Shown: positions 33,697 through 42,129, numbered from the stretch's first letter. The stretch: DNA of 42,365 nucleotides from Bradyrhizobium sp. (GCF_016219575.1 NZ_JACRMG010000004.1:1-42365), one strand, 5' to 3'. Numbers and translations: made by a program. The notes: generated by a model from the letters alone, not told the origin.

Positions 33697-33879
33697 CTAG
33701 TTCGACATGTTGGCGTCAAGGAGCGCCAGAAGTGAGCGCACCAGTACTAGTCGCCGACGTCCGATCGTTGTCGTGACGATACGCCCAGCTCCTATCAACT
33801 CATAAAGCTTCGTACGTCCCAAGCCGGTCACTTCGCATGCATCGTCAATCGTGCAGGTGAGCCGCTGGGCGAATGGCAT
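33697..33879 (-). CDS. Excisionase/AlpA-like HTH protein
   Basis: The 60-residue protein contains CTIDDACEVTGLGRTKLYEL, IGAGRIVTTTIGRRRLV and RSLLALLDA, a MerR-like winged HTH as in excisionases. The ATG at 33879 is chosen because family homology starts a few residues later; its ribosome site is weak, and the frame is open further upstream. It may have directed excision of the island at the nearby tRNA. The stretch 33,880-34,268 shows nothing else convincing. Confidence 0.7.
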   Translation of the reverse strand: MPFAQRLTCTIDDACEVTGLGRTKLYELIGAGRIVTTTIGRRRLVLVRSLLALLDANMSN

Positions 33880-34268
33880 CGTGCTCGATTCTGCGGCTTT
33901 CGGAGCGAATAGACTGACTTGTGACTGTTGACCGCCAGTTTTCTCTCGTCGATTGTATCTCACGTAGCTCTCCAATTCGCACAAGGCTCGACAGGACAAG
34001 AGTTGATTGTGCAACGAGCAACGTCAATGCGAGCACCCGAGCGCGCTCGCGCACGACAGCGCACGACAGCGATGGTTTGAATATTTCCGGACACCAAGGG
34101 CGACGAGGAAATTTTCGCGAATGCGCCAGCCACAGTGAGGCATCGCGCCGAGAATGGTCTGCTGATGTCGGCGGCAAATTCCCCAAGCGTTCGCCGCTGT
34201 TCACCAGCGTCTTATTCAACCATTATTCAACGAACGAGGCCGATGGCTACCTAAGTACCTGAGTTTGC

Positions 34269-34343
34269 TGGCGCTCCCTAGGGGAATCGAACCCCTGTTT
34301 CAGCCTTGAGAGGGCCGCGTCCTAACCGCTAGACGAAGGGAGC
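34269..34343 (-). tRNA. tRNA-Glu (CTC)
   Basis: The acceptor stem GCTCCCT/AGGGAGC is perfect. D arm is GTCT-AGCGGTTA-GGAC, the anticodon loop is CTCTCAA with anticodon CTC, and the T loop is TTCGATT. Discriminator G and an encoded CCA (34269-34271) follow. Its 3' end faces the island, the usual orientation for integration into a tRNA. Confidence 0.95.
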
Positions 34344-34402
34344 GTGCGCCTCAGGCAATAGCGTTGAAATGGGCCTGCTGCAAGGCGGGGCGGCTCTATT
34401 TT

Positions 34403-34532
34403 GTCATGCCCAAGCTTGCCGGCTTCGCCGGCCTCGCGTATTCGTGGCCCGGCGTAGCCTTGGCGGAGACGGGTCCCGGACATCCATCTGCTTACGAAGG
34501 CGATGGATTGCCGGGTCAGGCCCGGCAATGAC
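34403..34532. repeat. Dispersed palindromic repeat, bradyrhizobial type
   Basis: Starts GTCATGCCC and ends with the near-complement GGCAATGAC, with ATCCAT/ATGGAT further in. It is a diverged copy of the repeat at 40362-40445. It is non-coding and lies between tRNA-Glu and DUF6476. Confidence 0.55.
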
Positions 34533-34541
34533 GAGAATCCT

Positions 34542-34880
34542 TCAGGGTTCGCTGACGAATTTCAGCTTTCCGGCCGGTTTCAGCGTCCTGGCGTCGAAGG
34601 TGCGGATTTCGACCGAGCCGCCCACATCCAGCGTCACCACCAGCCGGTCGCCGGCGACCGCGGTGGAGACGATCCGGGCGCCTTTCGGCAGGGCGGCGGT
34701 GACGTCCGTGGCGGCGGTGGTCACGCTTCCCTCGCTCTTGAAAAGGCGGTAACCGACGGCGAACAGCACGGCTGCGACCGCGATGCCCGTGGTGGCGCCC
34801 GCGATCAGCATCATCCGCCGCACCCGCGCAAACAGCGCGGCCTGTTCGGGGGTGGGTTCGGGAATGGCGGCTTCGGTCAT
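34542..34880 (-). CDS. DUF6476 membrane protein
   Basis: The 112-residue protein has one transmembrane helix (MMLIAGATTGIAVAAVLFAV, about residues 23-43) and a periplasmic beta-rich tail (ALPKGARIVSTAVAGDRLVV, LDVGGSVEIRTFDA). Such proteins are conserved next to the RluA-type synthase and rpoH in bradyrhizobia. Its start codon is only 11 bases from that of the divergent synthase, so each promoter must lie within the other gene's 5' end. Confidence 0.8.
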   Translation of the reverse strand: MTEAAIPEPTPEQAALFARVRRMMLIAGATTGIAVAAVLFAVGYRLFKSEGSVTTAATDVTAALPKGARIVSTAVAGDRLVVTLDVGGSVEIRTFDARTLKPAGKLKFVSEP

Positions 34881-34891
34881 AAGGTTCTTCT

Positions 34892-35905
34892 TTGCAGGAA
34901 ACTTCTACAAACGGCGGTGAGAGGCTTCAGGTCACGGTCGCGGGCGACGAAGGCTCGCCGCGGCTGGACCGCGTGCTGGCGGCGCGCTGCGCAAACCTGT
35001 CGCGCTCGCGGCTGAAGGCGCTGATCCTGGCCGGTGCAGTGACCGCCAACGGCGCCCCCGTCCGCGACCCCGCTTATCATGTCGGCGCCGGCGATTCGAT
35101 CACAATCGACGTGCCCGAGGCAGTCCCGCCCGAGCCCAAGGGAGAGGAAATCCCGCTCGATATCGTGTTCGAGGACGACGACATCATCGTCATCGACAAG
35201 CCCAGGGGCCTCGTCGTGCACCCCGCGGCGGGGCACGAGACCGGCACGCTGGTCAACGCGCTGATCGCCCATTGCGGCGAGAGCCTCTCCGGCATCGGCG
35301 GGGTCAAGCGGCCGGGCATCGTGCACCGGCTCGACAAGGACACCACGGGCCTGATGGTGGTCGCCAAGAACGACGCCGCGCACGCTTCGCTCACGGCGCA
35401 ATTCGCCGACCACGGCCGCACCGGCGAGATGCGCCGCGGCTATCTCGCCTTTGTCTGGGGGGTGCCGAACCGGCAGCGCGGCACCGTCGATGCGCCGATC
35501 GACCGCCATCCCTTTGCGCGGGAGAAGATGGCGGTGCGCGAAGGCGGCCGCGAGGCCGTCACCCATTGGGAGATCCGCGAGGTCTTTTGTGGCCGCGATG
35601 GCAAGCCGGTGGCCTCGCTGCTGGCCTGCCAGCTCGAGACCGGGCGGACCCACCAGATCAGGGTGCACCTCGCCCATATCGGGCATCCTCTTTTGGGCGA
35701 TTCGGTCTACGGACCCCATTTCAAGACCAAGGCCGGGCACCTCGGGCCGGAGGCCCAGGCGGCGCTTTCCGCCCTCGGGCGGCAGGCGCTGCACGCCTAC
35801 CTGCTGGTCCTGGAGCACCCCCGAAGCGGAGAAATTCTGCACTGGGAAACGGCTTTGCCGGAGGATTTGCTCCTATTGGAGAAAACCCTGCGCGCGGCGC
35901 CATGA
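34892..35905 (+). CDS. RluA-family 23S rRNA pseudouridine synthase
   Basis: The 337-residue protein has an N-terminal S4 RNA-binding domain (RLDRVLAARCANLSRSRLKA) and a catalytic domain with HRLDKDTTGLMVVAKND (catalytic D) plus TGRTHQIRVHLAHIGHPLLG. It isomerises specific uridines in large-subunit rRNA; RluD-like length and motifs fit. The start is a TTG with AAGG upstream; no ATG or GTG precedes the S4 domain in frame. Confidence 0.9.
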   Translation: MQETSTNGGERLQVTVAGDEGSPRLDRVLAARCANLSRSRLKALILAGAVTANGAPVRDPAYHVGAGDSITIDVPEAVPPEPKGEEIPLDIVFEDDDIIVIDKPRGLVVHPAAGHETGTLVNALIAHCGESLSGIGGVKRPGIVHRLDKDTTGLMVVAKNDAAHASLTAQFADHGRTGEMRRGYLAFVWGVPNRQRGTVDAPIDRHPFAREKMAVREGGREAVTHWEIREVFCGRDGKPVASLLACQLETGRTHQIRVHLAHIGHPLLGDSVYGPHFKTKAGHLGPEAQAALSALGRQALHAYLLVLEHPRSGEILHWETALPEDLLLLEKTLRAAP

Positions 35906-36015
35906 CGCAGGGCGACCGGAAAACGCCAATTATTACAAAAGATTAAGCCGGCCACACGGGGACGTGAGGTCAACAATCCTTCCCTATCGGCCCGGATTTG
36001 GGGTATATTGCACCT

Positions 36016-36033
36016 GCGCTGAATATCCAGCGC
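36016..36033 (+). promoter_or_regulatory. Hairpin in the rpoH leader
   Basis: GCGCTG-aatatc-CAGCGC forms a six-pair hairpin about 90 bases before the rpoH start, just after a TATATT (36004-36009) that may be a -10 box. A role in heat-shock control is possible but unproven. Confidence 0.35.
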
Positions 36034-36120
36034 GGAACATCGCAGCGCGCCCGGCTTTGACAAAGCGGCCGCCTGCCGGGCCCGCCGCTATCGGGGGCCT
36101 GAACATCTGGAGGGCGCTGA

Positions 36121-37017
36121 ATGGCCCGTACAGCTACGTTGCCGATTCTCAATGGAGAATCCGGCCTTTCCCGTTACCTCGCCGAGATCCGCAAGTTTCC
36201 CATGCTGGAACCCCAGCAGGAATACATGCTCGCCAAGCGTTGGCGCGAGCACGACGATCGCGACGCGGCACACCAACTCGTCACCAGCCATCTCAGGCTC
36301 GTGGCCAAGATCGCCATGGGCTATCGCGGCTACGGCTTGCCGATTTCCGAGGTCGTCTCGGAGGGCAATGTCGGCCTGATGCAGGCGGTGAAGCGGTTCG
36401 AACCCGACAAGGGGTTCCGTCTCGCCACCTACGCCATGTGGTGGATCAAGGCGTCGATTCAAGAGTACATCCTGCGTTCCTGGTCGCTCGTGAAGATGGG
36501 CACCACCGCGAACCAGAAGAAGCTGTTCTTCAACCTGCGCAAGGCGAAGAGCAAGATCAACGCGCTGGACGAGGGCGATCTCCACCCCGACCAGGTCAAG
36601 GTGATCGCCAAGCGCCTCGGCGTGACCGATCAGGACGTTGTCGACATGAACCGCCGTCTCGGCGGCGATGCCTCGCTCAACGCGCCGATCCGCGACGACG
36701 GCGAAGCCGGCGAATGGCAGGACTGGCTGGTCGACAACTCGCCCAACGCCGAAGCCTTGATGGCGGAGAGCGAGGAATTCGATCACCGCCGCCAGGCCTT
36801 GAGCGGCGCCATCAACGTGCTCAACCCTAGGGAACGCCGCATCTTCGAGGCGCGGCGCCTCGCCGAAGAGCCGATGACGCTGGAAGACCTCGCCGCCGAA
36901 TTCGGCGTCTCCCGCGAGCGCGTCCGGCAGATCGAGGTCCGCGCCTTCGAGAAGGTGCAGTCCGCGGTCAAGGGCACCATCGCGAAGCAGGAGGCGGCGC
37001 TCGAAGCCGCGCACTGA
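36121..37017 (+). CDS. rpoH: RNA polymerase sigma-32 (heat shock)
   Basis: The 298-residue sigma factor has region 2 (AYRGYGLP-type entry, then EGNVGLMQAVKRFEPDKGFR, ATYAMWWIKASIQEYILRSW), the RpoH box QKKLFFNLRKAK, and region 4 (MTLEDLAAEFGVSRERVRQI). It directs transcription of heat-shock genes. TGGAGG lies eight bases before the ATG. The length and all regions are normal. A GC-rich hairpin follows. Confidence 0.97.
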   Translation: MARTATLPILNGESGLSRYLAEIRKFPMLEPQQEYMLAKRWREHDDRDAAHQLVTSHLRLVAKIAMGYRGYGLPISEVVSEGNVGLMQAVKRFEPDKGFRLATYAMWWIKASIQEYILRSWSLVKMGTTANQKKLFFNLRKAKSKINALDEGDLHPDQVKVIAKRLGVTDQDVVDMNRRLGGDASLNAPIRDDGEAGEWQDWLVDNSPNAEALMAESEEFDHRRQALSGAINVLNPRERRIFEARRLAEEPMTLEDLAAEFGVSRERVRQIEVRAFEKVQSAVKGTIAKQEAALEAAH

Positions 37018-37043
37018 GAGTTCTACAGGCGGATCGAACAAGG

Positions 37044-37067
37044 AAGGCCGGCGGAAACGCCGGCCTT
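37044..37067 (+). terminator. Hairpin terminator after rpoH
   Basis: AAGGCCGGCG-gaaa-CGCCGGCCTT, ten perfect pairs with a GAAA loop, 27 bases after the rpoH stop. The T run is short (TT), so it is strong as a hairpin and moderate as a terminator. Confidence 0.7.
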
Positions 37068-37094
37068 CTGCGTTTCGGGTAGCAGTCAGTTTTC

Positions 37095-37168
37095 GTAGGG
37101 CGGATTAGCCGCAAGGCGTAATCCGCCGGCATCCAATGGCGGATTACGCTTGCGCTAATCCGCCCTAC
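37095..37168. repeat. Dispersed GTAGGGCGGATTAGC palindromic repeat
   Basis: GTAGGGCGGATTAGC (37095-37109) and its complement (37154-37168) enclose a second inverted pair, GCGTAATCCGCC and GGCGGATTACGC (37116-37127, 37138-37149). This nested palindrome is a familiar intergenic repeat of Bradyrhizobium and Rhodopseudomonas genomes. Confidence 0.8.
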
Positions 37169-37191
37169 AAGCTCTGCGTTTCGGGTGGTGG

Positions 37192-37689
37192 TCAATAATA
37201 ATCGCGCAGATATTGCGCGAGCGAGTTCGGCTCGTCGACCGAATTGAAATCGTAGGGATCGCCATAGAGCAGCGCACTCGCCTGCGTCTTGTAGTCGGGC
37301 GCGACGTTGTCGGGCTGGTCGATCGGCTGGGCCAACATGTCGCGATAGCTCCTCCAGGCGCCCTCGGTGCCGATGAAGATGCAGACACAATGGTTCGGCT
37401 CGGCATAGAGGTAGCGCACCTCGTTGCCGTAGCGGTGGATCACGAAGCGATGCGGCGGCAGCGCGCGCAGCGCCTTCTTGCCCGCCGCGTCGTTGGCGAC
37501 CTGGACGCGAAAGCCGGCGGAGGACAGATAGAAGCTGTTCTTGTCGAGGAAGGGCTTGCTCGGGGTTTCCAGCGCCGCCAGCAGCGAGGCGCAGAGGAGA
37601 AGCGCGATCGCCGGCACGGCAGCCATGGCCTTGCGGCGCATGGGCCGCGCGACCGTCATCGTCATGAACGTCATCGTCATGGGCGTCAT
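37192..37689 (-). CDS. Exported hypothetical protein
   Basis: The 165-residue protein has an N-terminal hydrophobic signal or anchor (AMAAVPAIALLLCASLLAAL) after a methionine/threonine-rich start, then a conserved-looking domain (HRFVIHRYGNEVRYLYAEPN, HCVCIFIGTEGAWRSYRDML). The start at 37689 has GGGGAG just upstream and follows the amidase stop by two bases, so the pair is an operon. Several in-frame ATGs follow within 20 codons and the true start may be one of them. Family unknown. Confidence 0.75.
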   Translation of the reverse strand: MTPMTMTFMTMTVARPMRRKAMAAVPAIALLLCASLLAALETPSKPFLDKNSFYLSSAGFRVQVANDAAGKKALRALPPHRFVIHRYGNEVRYLYAEPNHCVCIFIGTEGAWRSYRDMLAQPIDQPDNVAPDYKTQASALLYGDPYDFNSVDEPNSLAQYLRDYY

Positions 37690-37691
37690 CG

Positions 37692-38312
37692 TCACTCCCC
37701 CCACTCCCGCGCCAGCTTCGCGAGCTGGCAGCCCTCGCAATAGCGCGCGTCCTTGTAGTCGATCCAGTTGTGCGCGTAGACGCGCTCGAGCGGAATCTGG
37801 TAGCGCGCGCGCAAGACCTTCACCAGCACGCGCCATGCGGCAATCTGCGCCTCGGTCGGCCCGCGGGTGACGTCGGGGAAATTGCCGGCGAACTCCACGC
37901 CGATGGAATTGGTGCCGAGCACCTGCCGGAAGGTCGGGCGGTTGTCGATATACTTGTTGTCATTGCGGTTGGCGCCGTCGCCATGGGTCGGCACCAGGTC
38001 CTCCGCCACCGCCCAGTAGACCGTGCCGTCGGTCTCGACCCACACCGTGACGCCGCGCCGCGTCGGATTCCTGTTCTGCAGCGCCGCGCCGCCCTTGGCC
38101 GAACCCGCCGGCCCCTCGGTCTGGTGGACGATGATGTTCTTCCAGGGATGCGCCCTGGCGACGTCGCCCCACGGCGCGAGCCAGACCATTTTCAGCCCGG
38201 GAATCTCGGGCGTGCCCGAGGCGCGCGCCAGCGTCGCGAGGTCGGTTTGCGCCGTGGCAGGGAATGAGAAAACGACGGCGAGGAGCGCCATCGCCGGCAG
38301 GCGAAATTTCAT
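37692..38312 (-). CDS. N-acetylmuramoyl-L-alanine amidase (Amidase_2)
   Basis: The 206-residue protein has a signal peptide ending near ATAQ (residues 1-22). The zinc amidase domain includes NIIVHQTEGP (H63), GTNSIGVEFAGNFP (the catalytic glutamate region) and RVYAHNWIDYKDARYCEGC with the second histidine and a late metal ligand. It should act in the periplasm on peptidoglycan or muropeptides. It is followed at once by an exported hypothetical gene. Confidence 0.88.
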   Translation of the reverse strand: MKFRLPAMALLAVVFSFPATAQTDLATLARASGTPEIPGLKMVWLAPWGDVARAHPWKNIIVHQTEGPAGSAKGGAALQNRNPTRRGVTVWVETDGTVYWAVAEDLVPTHGDGANRNDNKYIDNRPTFRQVLGTNSIGVEFAGNFPDVTRGPTEAQIAAWRVLVKVLRARYQIPLERVYAHNWIDYKDARYCEGCQLAKLAREWGE

Positions 38313-38390
38313 GAAGTCGAAATCCGGTGGCGCTATTGCCTTAGCACGTTTTTTGGTTTGACGCGTTTTCTTGACGCGAACCGGTGCCCA

Positions 38391-38409
38391 CCCCGGATCA
38401 CGTCCGGGG
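38391..38409 (-). terminator. Hairpin after the diguanylate cyclase gene
   Basis: CCCCGGA-tcacg-TCCGGGG, seven pairs, 33 bases past the stop codon of the GGDEF gene. It has no T run on that strand, so termination is only probable. Confidence 0.4.
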
Positions 38410-38441
38410 CAGGCTTCGCTTGAAAACGCTATGTCGTGGAC

Positions 38442-39668
38442 TCAGGCGTGCTTGCGCATGGCGGCCGCGACCGGATCGGCCTCGAGGCCGGGGATCAGCG
38501 GGGGCGACGGGTCGTAGACGGCAAGACGGTTGCGGCCGTCGCGCTTGGCCTCGTAGAGCGCGTGGTCGGCGGCGGCAATCAGCCGGTCGGGGAAGGCGCC
38601 CATGGTCCGCGTCCACTGCGCGACGCCGATCGAGACGGAGATCGGGATCTCGCTCCCGGCGCATTCGGCGGCATCGGCGCGGCAGACCTCGAGCACGCGG
38701 CGGGCGATCAGCGCACCCTCGCGCAAGGTGGAGGACGGCAGCACGATGCAGAACTCGTCGCCGCCGGTGCGTGCCAGCATGTCGCCCGGCCGCAGCCGCG
38801 TCTGCGCCATCAGGGTGAAGTGCTGCAGGCAGGCATCGCCCGCGGCATGGCCGTGGGTGTCGTTGATGCCCTTGAAACCGTCGAGGTCGATCACCAGCAG
38901 CGAGAACGCCTCGCCCGAACGCTCCGAACGGGCGCATTCCTCGGTCAGCCGCTGCAGCAAATGGCGGCGGTTGGCGACCCCGGTCAGATCGTCCATCAGC
39001 GCGAGGTCGGCGACCTCCGAGCGCAGGCGGTCGATCGCCATCAGCAGGAAGCCGAAATTCACCGCCATCGACAGGAACACCAGCACCAGCGTCAGCAGGG
39101 ACTGGATCTGGGTGTAGTGCGAGAAGGAAAAGCCGCCGGCGGCGCCGGTCAGCCCGGACATCAGCCGCAGCGAGTAGATGGTGACGATGAGGATGACGAC
39201 GATGCCGGCGAGCTGCGCGCCGGAATTCTTGCGGCCATCGGGCGGCGACAGCAGCATCTTCAGCGACAATATCAGCGGCAGCGCCTGGGCCACGGTGAAG
39301 ATCGTGAGCCGGGCCGGCGCGTTGTCATAGACGTAGATGAAGAAGCCCATGCCGAAGAACGCGTTCATCGTGATGAGCGCGGTCCGCTGCCAGTTGACCT
39401 CCTTCTCGTAGAAGCACTGGATGCCCATCGCGGCGAGGCACGTGGCGAGCACCATGATGGTGCCGCCGGCAAGCAGCGGCAGCAGCGATGCGTCCATGAC
39501 GCCGCGCAGCGTCGCCACGGCGGCCGCGGTCGCGCACATGAAGGCCGAACCGGTCCAGTAGCGGGCGGCTTCGAACGAGGGATAGGTCCGCTGCACGTAG
39601 GCCCAGATCAGGCCCAGCGCCAGGAAATTGATGACCAGTACGGTCCAAAGCGTCGGAACGCTCAGCAT
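38442..39668 (-). CDS. Membrane-bound diguanylate cyclase (GGDEF)
   Basis: The 408-residue protein has about six or seven transmembrane helices in its first half (LWTVLVINFLALGLIWAYV, MVLATCLAAMGIQCFY, IVVILIVTIYSLRLM, LLTLVLVFLSMAVNFGFLL) and a C-terminal GGDEF domain: LMDDLTGVANRRHL, SLLVIDLDGFKGINDTHGH and ARTGGDEFCIVLPS. RPGD lies five residues before GGDEF, the inhibitory I-site, so product feedback is expected. It makes cyclic di-GMP. The start is the ATG at 39668; the frame is open upstream without homology. Confidence 0.93.
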   Translation of the reverse strand: MLSVPTLWTVLVINFLALGLIWAYVQRTYPSFEAARYWTGSAFMCATAAAVATLRGVMDASLLPLLAGGTIMVLATCLAAMGIQCFYEKEVNWQRTALITMNAFFGMGFFIYVYDNAPARLTIFTVAQALPLILSLKMLLSPPDGRKNSGAQLAGIVVILIVTIYSLRLMSGLTGAAGGFSFSHYTQIQSLLTLVLVFLSMAVNFGFLLMAIDRLRSEVADLALMDDLTGVANRRHLLQRLTEECARSERSGEAFSLLVIDLDGFKGINDTHGHAAGDACLQHFTLMAQTRLRPGDMLARTGGDEFCIVLPSSTLREGALIARRVLEVCRADAAECAGSEIPISVSIGVAQWTRTMGAFPDRLIAAADHALYEAKRDGRNRLAVYDPSPPLIPGLEADPVAAAMRKHA

Positions 39669-40002
39669 CGCGAAATTCGGGACAGTAATTGTCCCTTCTC
39701 CCCTAGTTAAGACCGCCCCGCCGTTGGGTGCACCGCCTGAGACAATCCCCGCTGTCTTGCCCCGCTGTCTTGCCTGCAAGGTGCAGCGCGGCGGCTTAAC
39801 GGAGTCTGACCGCAGGCGCACAATCGGAACCGTGGTTTTATTTTAATGAATGCGCTCAATCGCCTTCGATGCGAGACAAATGACGCGCGGAAATTGGTGT
39901 CGCGTTAACCTTGTTGCATGCGCGGCGCCGCCATCGATCCGCGCGTCGCGCCGACGCGGCGCAGGAAAATTTCAAAAAAAGACCCTCAAAACGCATAACA
40001 GC

Positions 40003-40011
40003 TGTGGATAA
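40003..40011 (-). promoter_or_regulatory. Single consensus DnaA box
   Basis: TGTGGATAA here is TTATCCACA on the other strand, an exact DnaA box. It is solitary, with no cluster or AT-rich unwinding region, so it is not an origin. It lies in the gap 39,669-40,153 between the GGDEF gene and the AKK peptide gene. Confidence 0.4.
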
Positions 40012-40153
40012 CGCCATCATGGCGTCGTGACAGCACGCGGCAGCAGCCCGCGAATCTGTTGGAAATGTACGTGAGGATGTTGCGAGGTTGGCCCTCCGCC
40101 ACAATGCATGCCTCGGAGTCGCGTTCAATCCATTAAACCCTTGAGAGGATACT

Positions 40154-40222
40154 ATGGCTAAGAAAGCGAAGAAGGCCAAGAAGGCGAAGAAGGCGAAGAA
40201 GGCCAAGAAGGGTAAGAAGTAG
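40154..40222 (+). CDS. 22-residue lysine-alanine (AKK) repeat peptide
   Basis: The peptide is a tandem array of AKK triplets (MAKKAKKAKK and so on, ending AKKGKK), like the tail of histone H1-like bacterial proteins. GAGAGGA lies four bases upstream of the ATG and a strong hairpin follows the stop, so this tiny gene looks complete. It is strongly basic and should bind nucleic acids. The repeats are AAG-rich with synonymous changes (GCG, GCC), which suggests they are kept by selection. Confidence 0.65.
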   Translation: MAKKAKKAKKAKKAKKAKKGKK

Positions 40223-40229
40223 CTCTTCA

Positions 40230-40262
40230 GCCCGGGCGGAGCGCCGCGCGCTCTGCCCGGGC
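40230..40262 (+). terminator. Strong GC hairpin after the AKK peptide gene
   Basis: GCCCGGGC at both arms (40230-40237 and 40255-40262) continues inward with GAGCGC/GCGCTC pairs, about 15 pairs with one G-U. It begins eight bases after the stop codon. No T run follows. Confidence 0.6.
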
Positions 40263-40361
40263 GCTCAATCGGTGCCAAGGGTTTTGTTGAGTTGATTTTT
40301 GGAAGATGGCGGGCGGCGGCCCGCCTTTTTGATTCCTGGGGGAGCAAGATTCCTCGCCGCC

Positions 40362-40445
40362 GTCATGCCCGGGCTTGTCCCGGGCATCCACGTTCTTGGC
40401 GAGGCAAAGGAAGACGTGGATGGCCGGGTCAAGCCCGGCCATGAC
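40362..40445. repeat. Dispersed GTCATGCCCGGGCTTG palindromic repeat
   Basis: GTCATGCCCGGGCTTG and CAAGCCCGGCCATGAC are inverted at the two ends, with CATCCACG/CGTGGATG further in. It is a very common alphaproteobacterial intergenic repeat. It lies downstream of the LysE gene. Confidence 0.8.
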
Positions 40446-40473
40446 GAAGAGAGACTATCTGCCTTCTCTCCGC

Positions 40474-41139
40474 CTACCGCTCCGCCAGCGCGAGCCTGGC
40501 GCCGAGCGCGGCAAAGCCGGCGGCAAAACTGCGGCGCAGCCAGGCCAGAACCTTCGGCCGCGAGATGACACGGTCGCGGACGGCGGCGGCGAACAGGCCG
40601 TAGGCCGCAAACACCACGAAGGTCATCGCCATGAACACCACCGACAGCTCCAGCAGGCGGGCGACCGGATGCGCCTCGCCAGCCTCGATGAACTGCGGCA
40701 GGAAGGCGAAGAAGAAGATCGAGAGCTTCGGGTTGAGGATGTTGATCAGGACGGCGGTGACGATCACCCGCCGGTCCGACCTTCGCGAGGGCTGCGCCGA
40801 GATCGCCAATGCCCCGGTCTCGCGCAGCGCCTGCCAGGCCATGTAGAGCAGATAGGCCACGCCGCACCATTTCAGCGCCGCAAAGGCCAGCGCGCTGGTG
40901 TGCAGGATGGCGGCAAGCCCGAGCATGGCCCCGATCATCTGCGGCAGGATGCCGAGGGTGCAGCCGAAGGCGGCCGCGACGGACGCGCGCGAGCCCTGCG
41001 CCAGCGCCACCGCCAGGGTGTAGAGCACGCCGGTGCCGGGGGAAGCGACCACGATCAGCGTGGTCAGGAGAAAAGACAGCGTCAGCCCGGCAATTACCAC
41101 GCCGCGGGAAATGGCGGAAGCCGCCCCGGCTGCCGTCAT
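40474..41139 (-). CDS. LysE/RhtB-family amino-acid exporter
   Basis: The 221-residue protein has about six transmembrane helices and LysE features: FLLTTLIVVASPGTGVLYTL (the PG motif in helix 1), LKWCGVAYLLYMAWQALRE and ILNPKLSIFFFAFLPQFI. It probably exports an amino acid or small metabolite from the inner membrane; the substrate cannot be told. The ATG at 41139 is preferred because GGGCAGG precedes it; an ATG eight codons upstream has no ribosome site. Confidence 0.9.
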   Translation of the reverse strand: MTAAGAASAISRGVVIAGLTLSFLLTTLIVVASPGTGVLYTLAVALAQGSRASVAAAFGCTLGILPQMIGAMLGLAAILHTSALAFAALKWCGVAYLLYMAWQALRETGALAISAQPSRRSDRRVIVTAVLINILNPKLSIFFFAFLPQFIEAGEAHPVARLLELSVVFMAMTFVVFAAYGLFAAAVRDRVISRPKVLAWLRRSFAAGFAALGARLALAER

Positions 41140-41250
41140 GACCTGCCCTGACGGCGAAAGCATGCCGGCCCCGCGCCGGTTGCCAAAGCCGGCGGTGCGT
41201 ATAGGTTGCAGCGCGAATTCTTCCCTCACCAAGCCGACTGGAGTGCCGCA

Positions 41251-42099
41251 ATGACTGCGATCAACGGAAGTGCCGCCGCGATAACGGGGGCAGCAAGCGG
41301 CATCGGCCGGGCGCTGGCGATCGAGCTCGCCGCGCGCGGCTGCGACGTCGCGATCGCCGACCGCGACGAGGCGGGCCTTGCTTCCACAGCCGCCGAGCTC
41401 GCCACCCGCGGGGGCAAGGTGACGACGCATCGCCTCGACGTTTCCGATCCCGCAGCGATCCAGGCCTTCGCGCAGGCCGCCACGTCAGCCCATCCCGGGC
41501 TCAACATCGTCATCAACAATGCCGGCGTGGCGCTGCTCGGCCAGTTCAACGAGATCGACCAGGCGCAGTTCGAATGGCTGATGAACATCAACTTCTGGGG
41601 CGTCGTGCACGGCAGCCGCGCCTTCCTGCCCCATCTCGAACGCCAAAAGGCGGCGCATATCGTCAACATCTCCTCGATCTTCGGCATCATCGCGCCGGCG
41701 GGCCAGACGGCCTATTGTGCTTCGAAATTCGCCGTGCGCGGCTTTTCCGAGGCGTTGCGGCATGAGTTCTGGCTGGCCAAGAGCCCGGTCCAGCTGACGG
41801 TCGTGCATCCCGGCGGCATCAAGACCAACATCGTGCGCAACATGCGCACCGGCGCAGGGATCACCGACAATGCGCGCCGGGTGGAATCGATCGAGCGCTT
41901 CGACAACGAGTTCGCCAAGACGACGACGGCCGTGGCGGCGCAGACCATCATCAAGGGCATCGAGACCAACGCGCCGCGCGTCCTGATCGGGGGCGATGCG
42001 AAATTCATGGACCTGTTGCAGCGGTTCCGGCCGGGCAAGTATTTCTCGCTGCTGCAGCGGCGGATCGAGAAGCAGCGGGCGGCGGCTGCGGCGAAGTGA
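41251..42099 (+). CDS. Short-chain dehydrogenase/reductase
   Basis: The 282-residue classical SDR has the cofactor motif ITGAASGIGRALAIELAARG, an NNAG motif (INNAGVALLG), the catalytic serine in VNISSIFGIIAPAG and YCASK (Y-x3-K). The DRDE after the second strand favours NAD. The substrate is unknown. The start ATG has GGAG eight bases upstream. It is divergent from the LysE gene across a short gap. Confidence 0.92.
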   Translation: MTAINGSAAAITGAASGIGRALAIELAARGCDVAIADRDEAGLASTAAELATRGGKVTTHRLDVSDPAAIQAFAQAATSAHPGLNIVINNAGVALLGQFNEIDQAQFEWLMNINFWGVVHGSRAFLPHLERQKAAHIVNISSIFGIIAPAGQTAYCASKFAVRGFSEALRHEFWLAKSPVQLTVVHPGGIKTNIVRNMRTGAGITDNARRVESIERFDNEFAKTTTAVAAQTIIKGIETNAPRVLIGGDAKFMDLLQRFRPGKYFSLLQRRIEKQRAAAAAK

Positions 42100-42129
42100 A
42101 GATGGCGCTCATCATCGGCACACTCCGTT

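Noticed and set aside
35272..36830. Long alternative frames across the RluA and rpoH genes
   Set aside because: Shadow frames of well-identified core genes, with arginine-rich composition typical of GC-rich off-frame reading.
40003..40011. Replication origin suggested by a DnaA box
   Set aside because: Only one box, no cluster, no AT-rich unwinding region and no origin-linked genes nearby.
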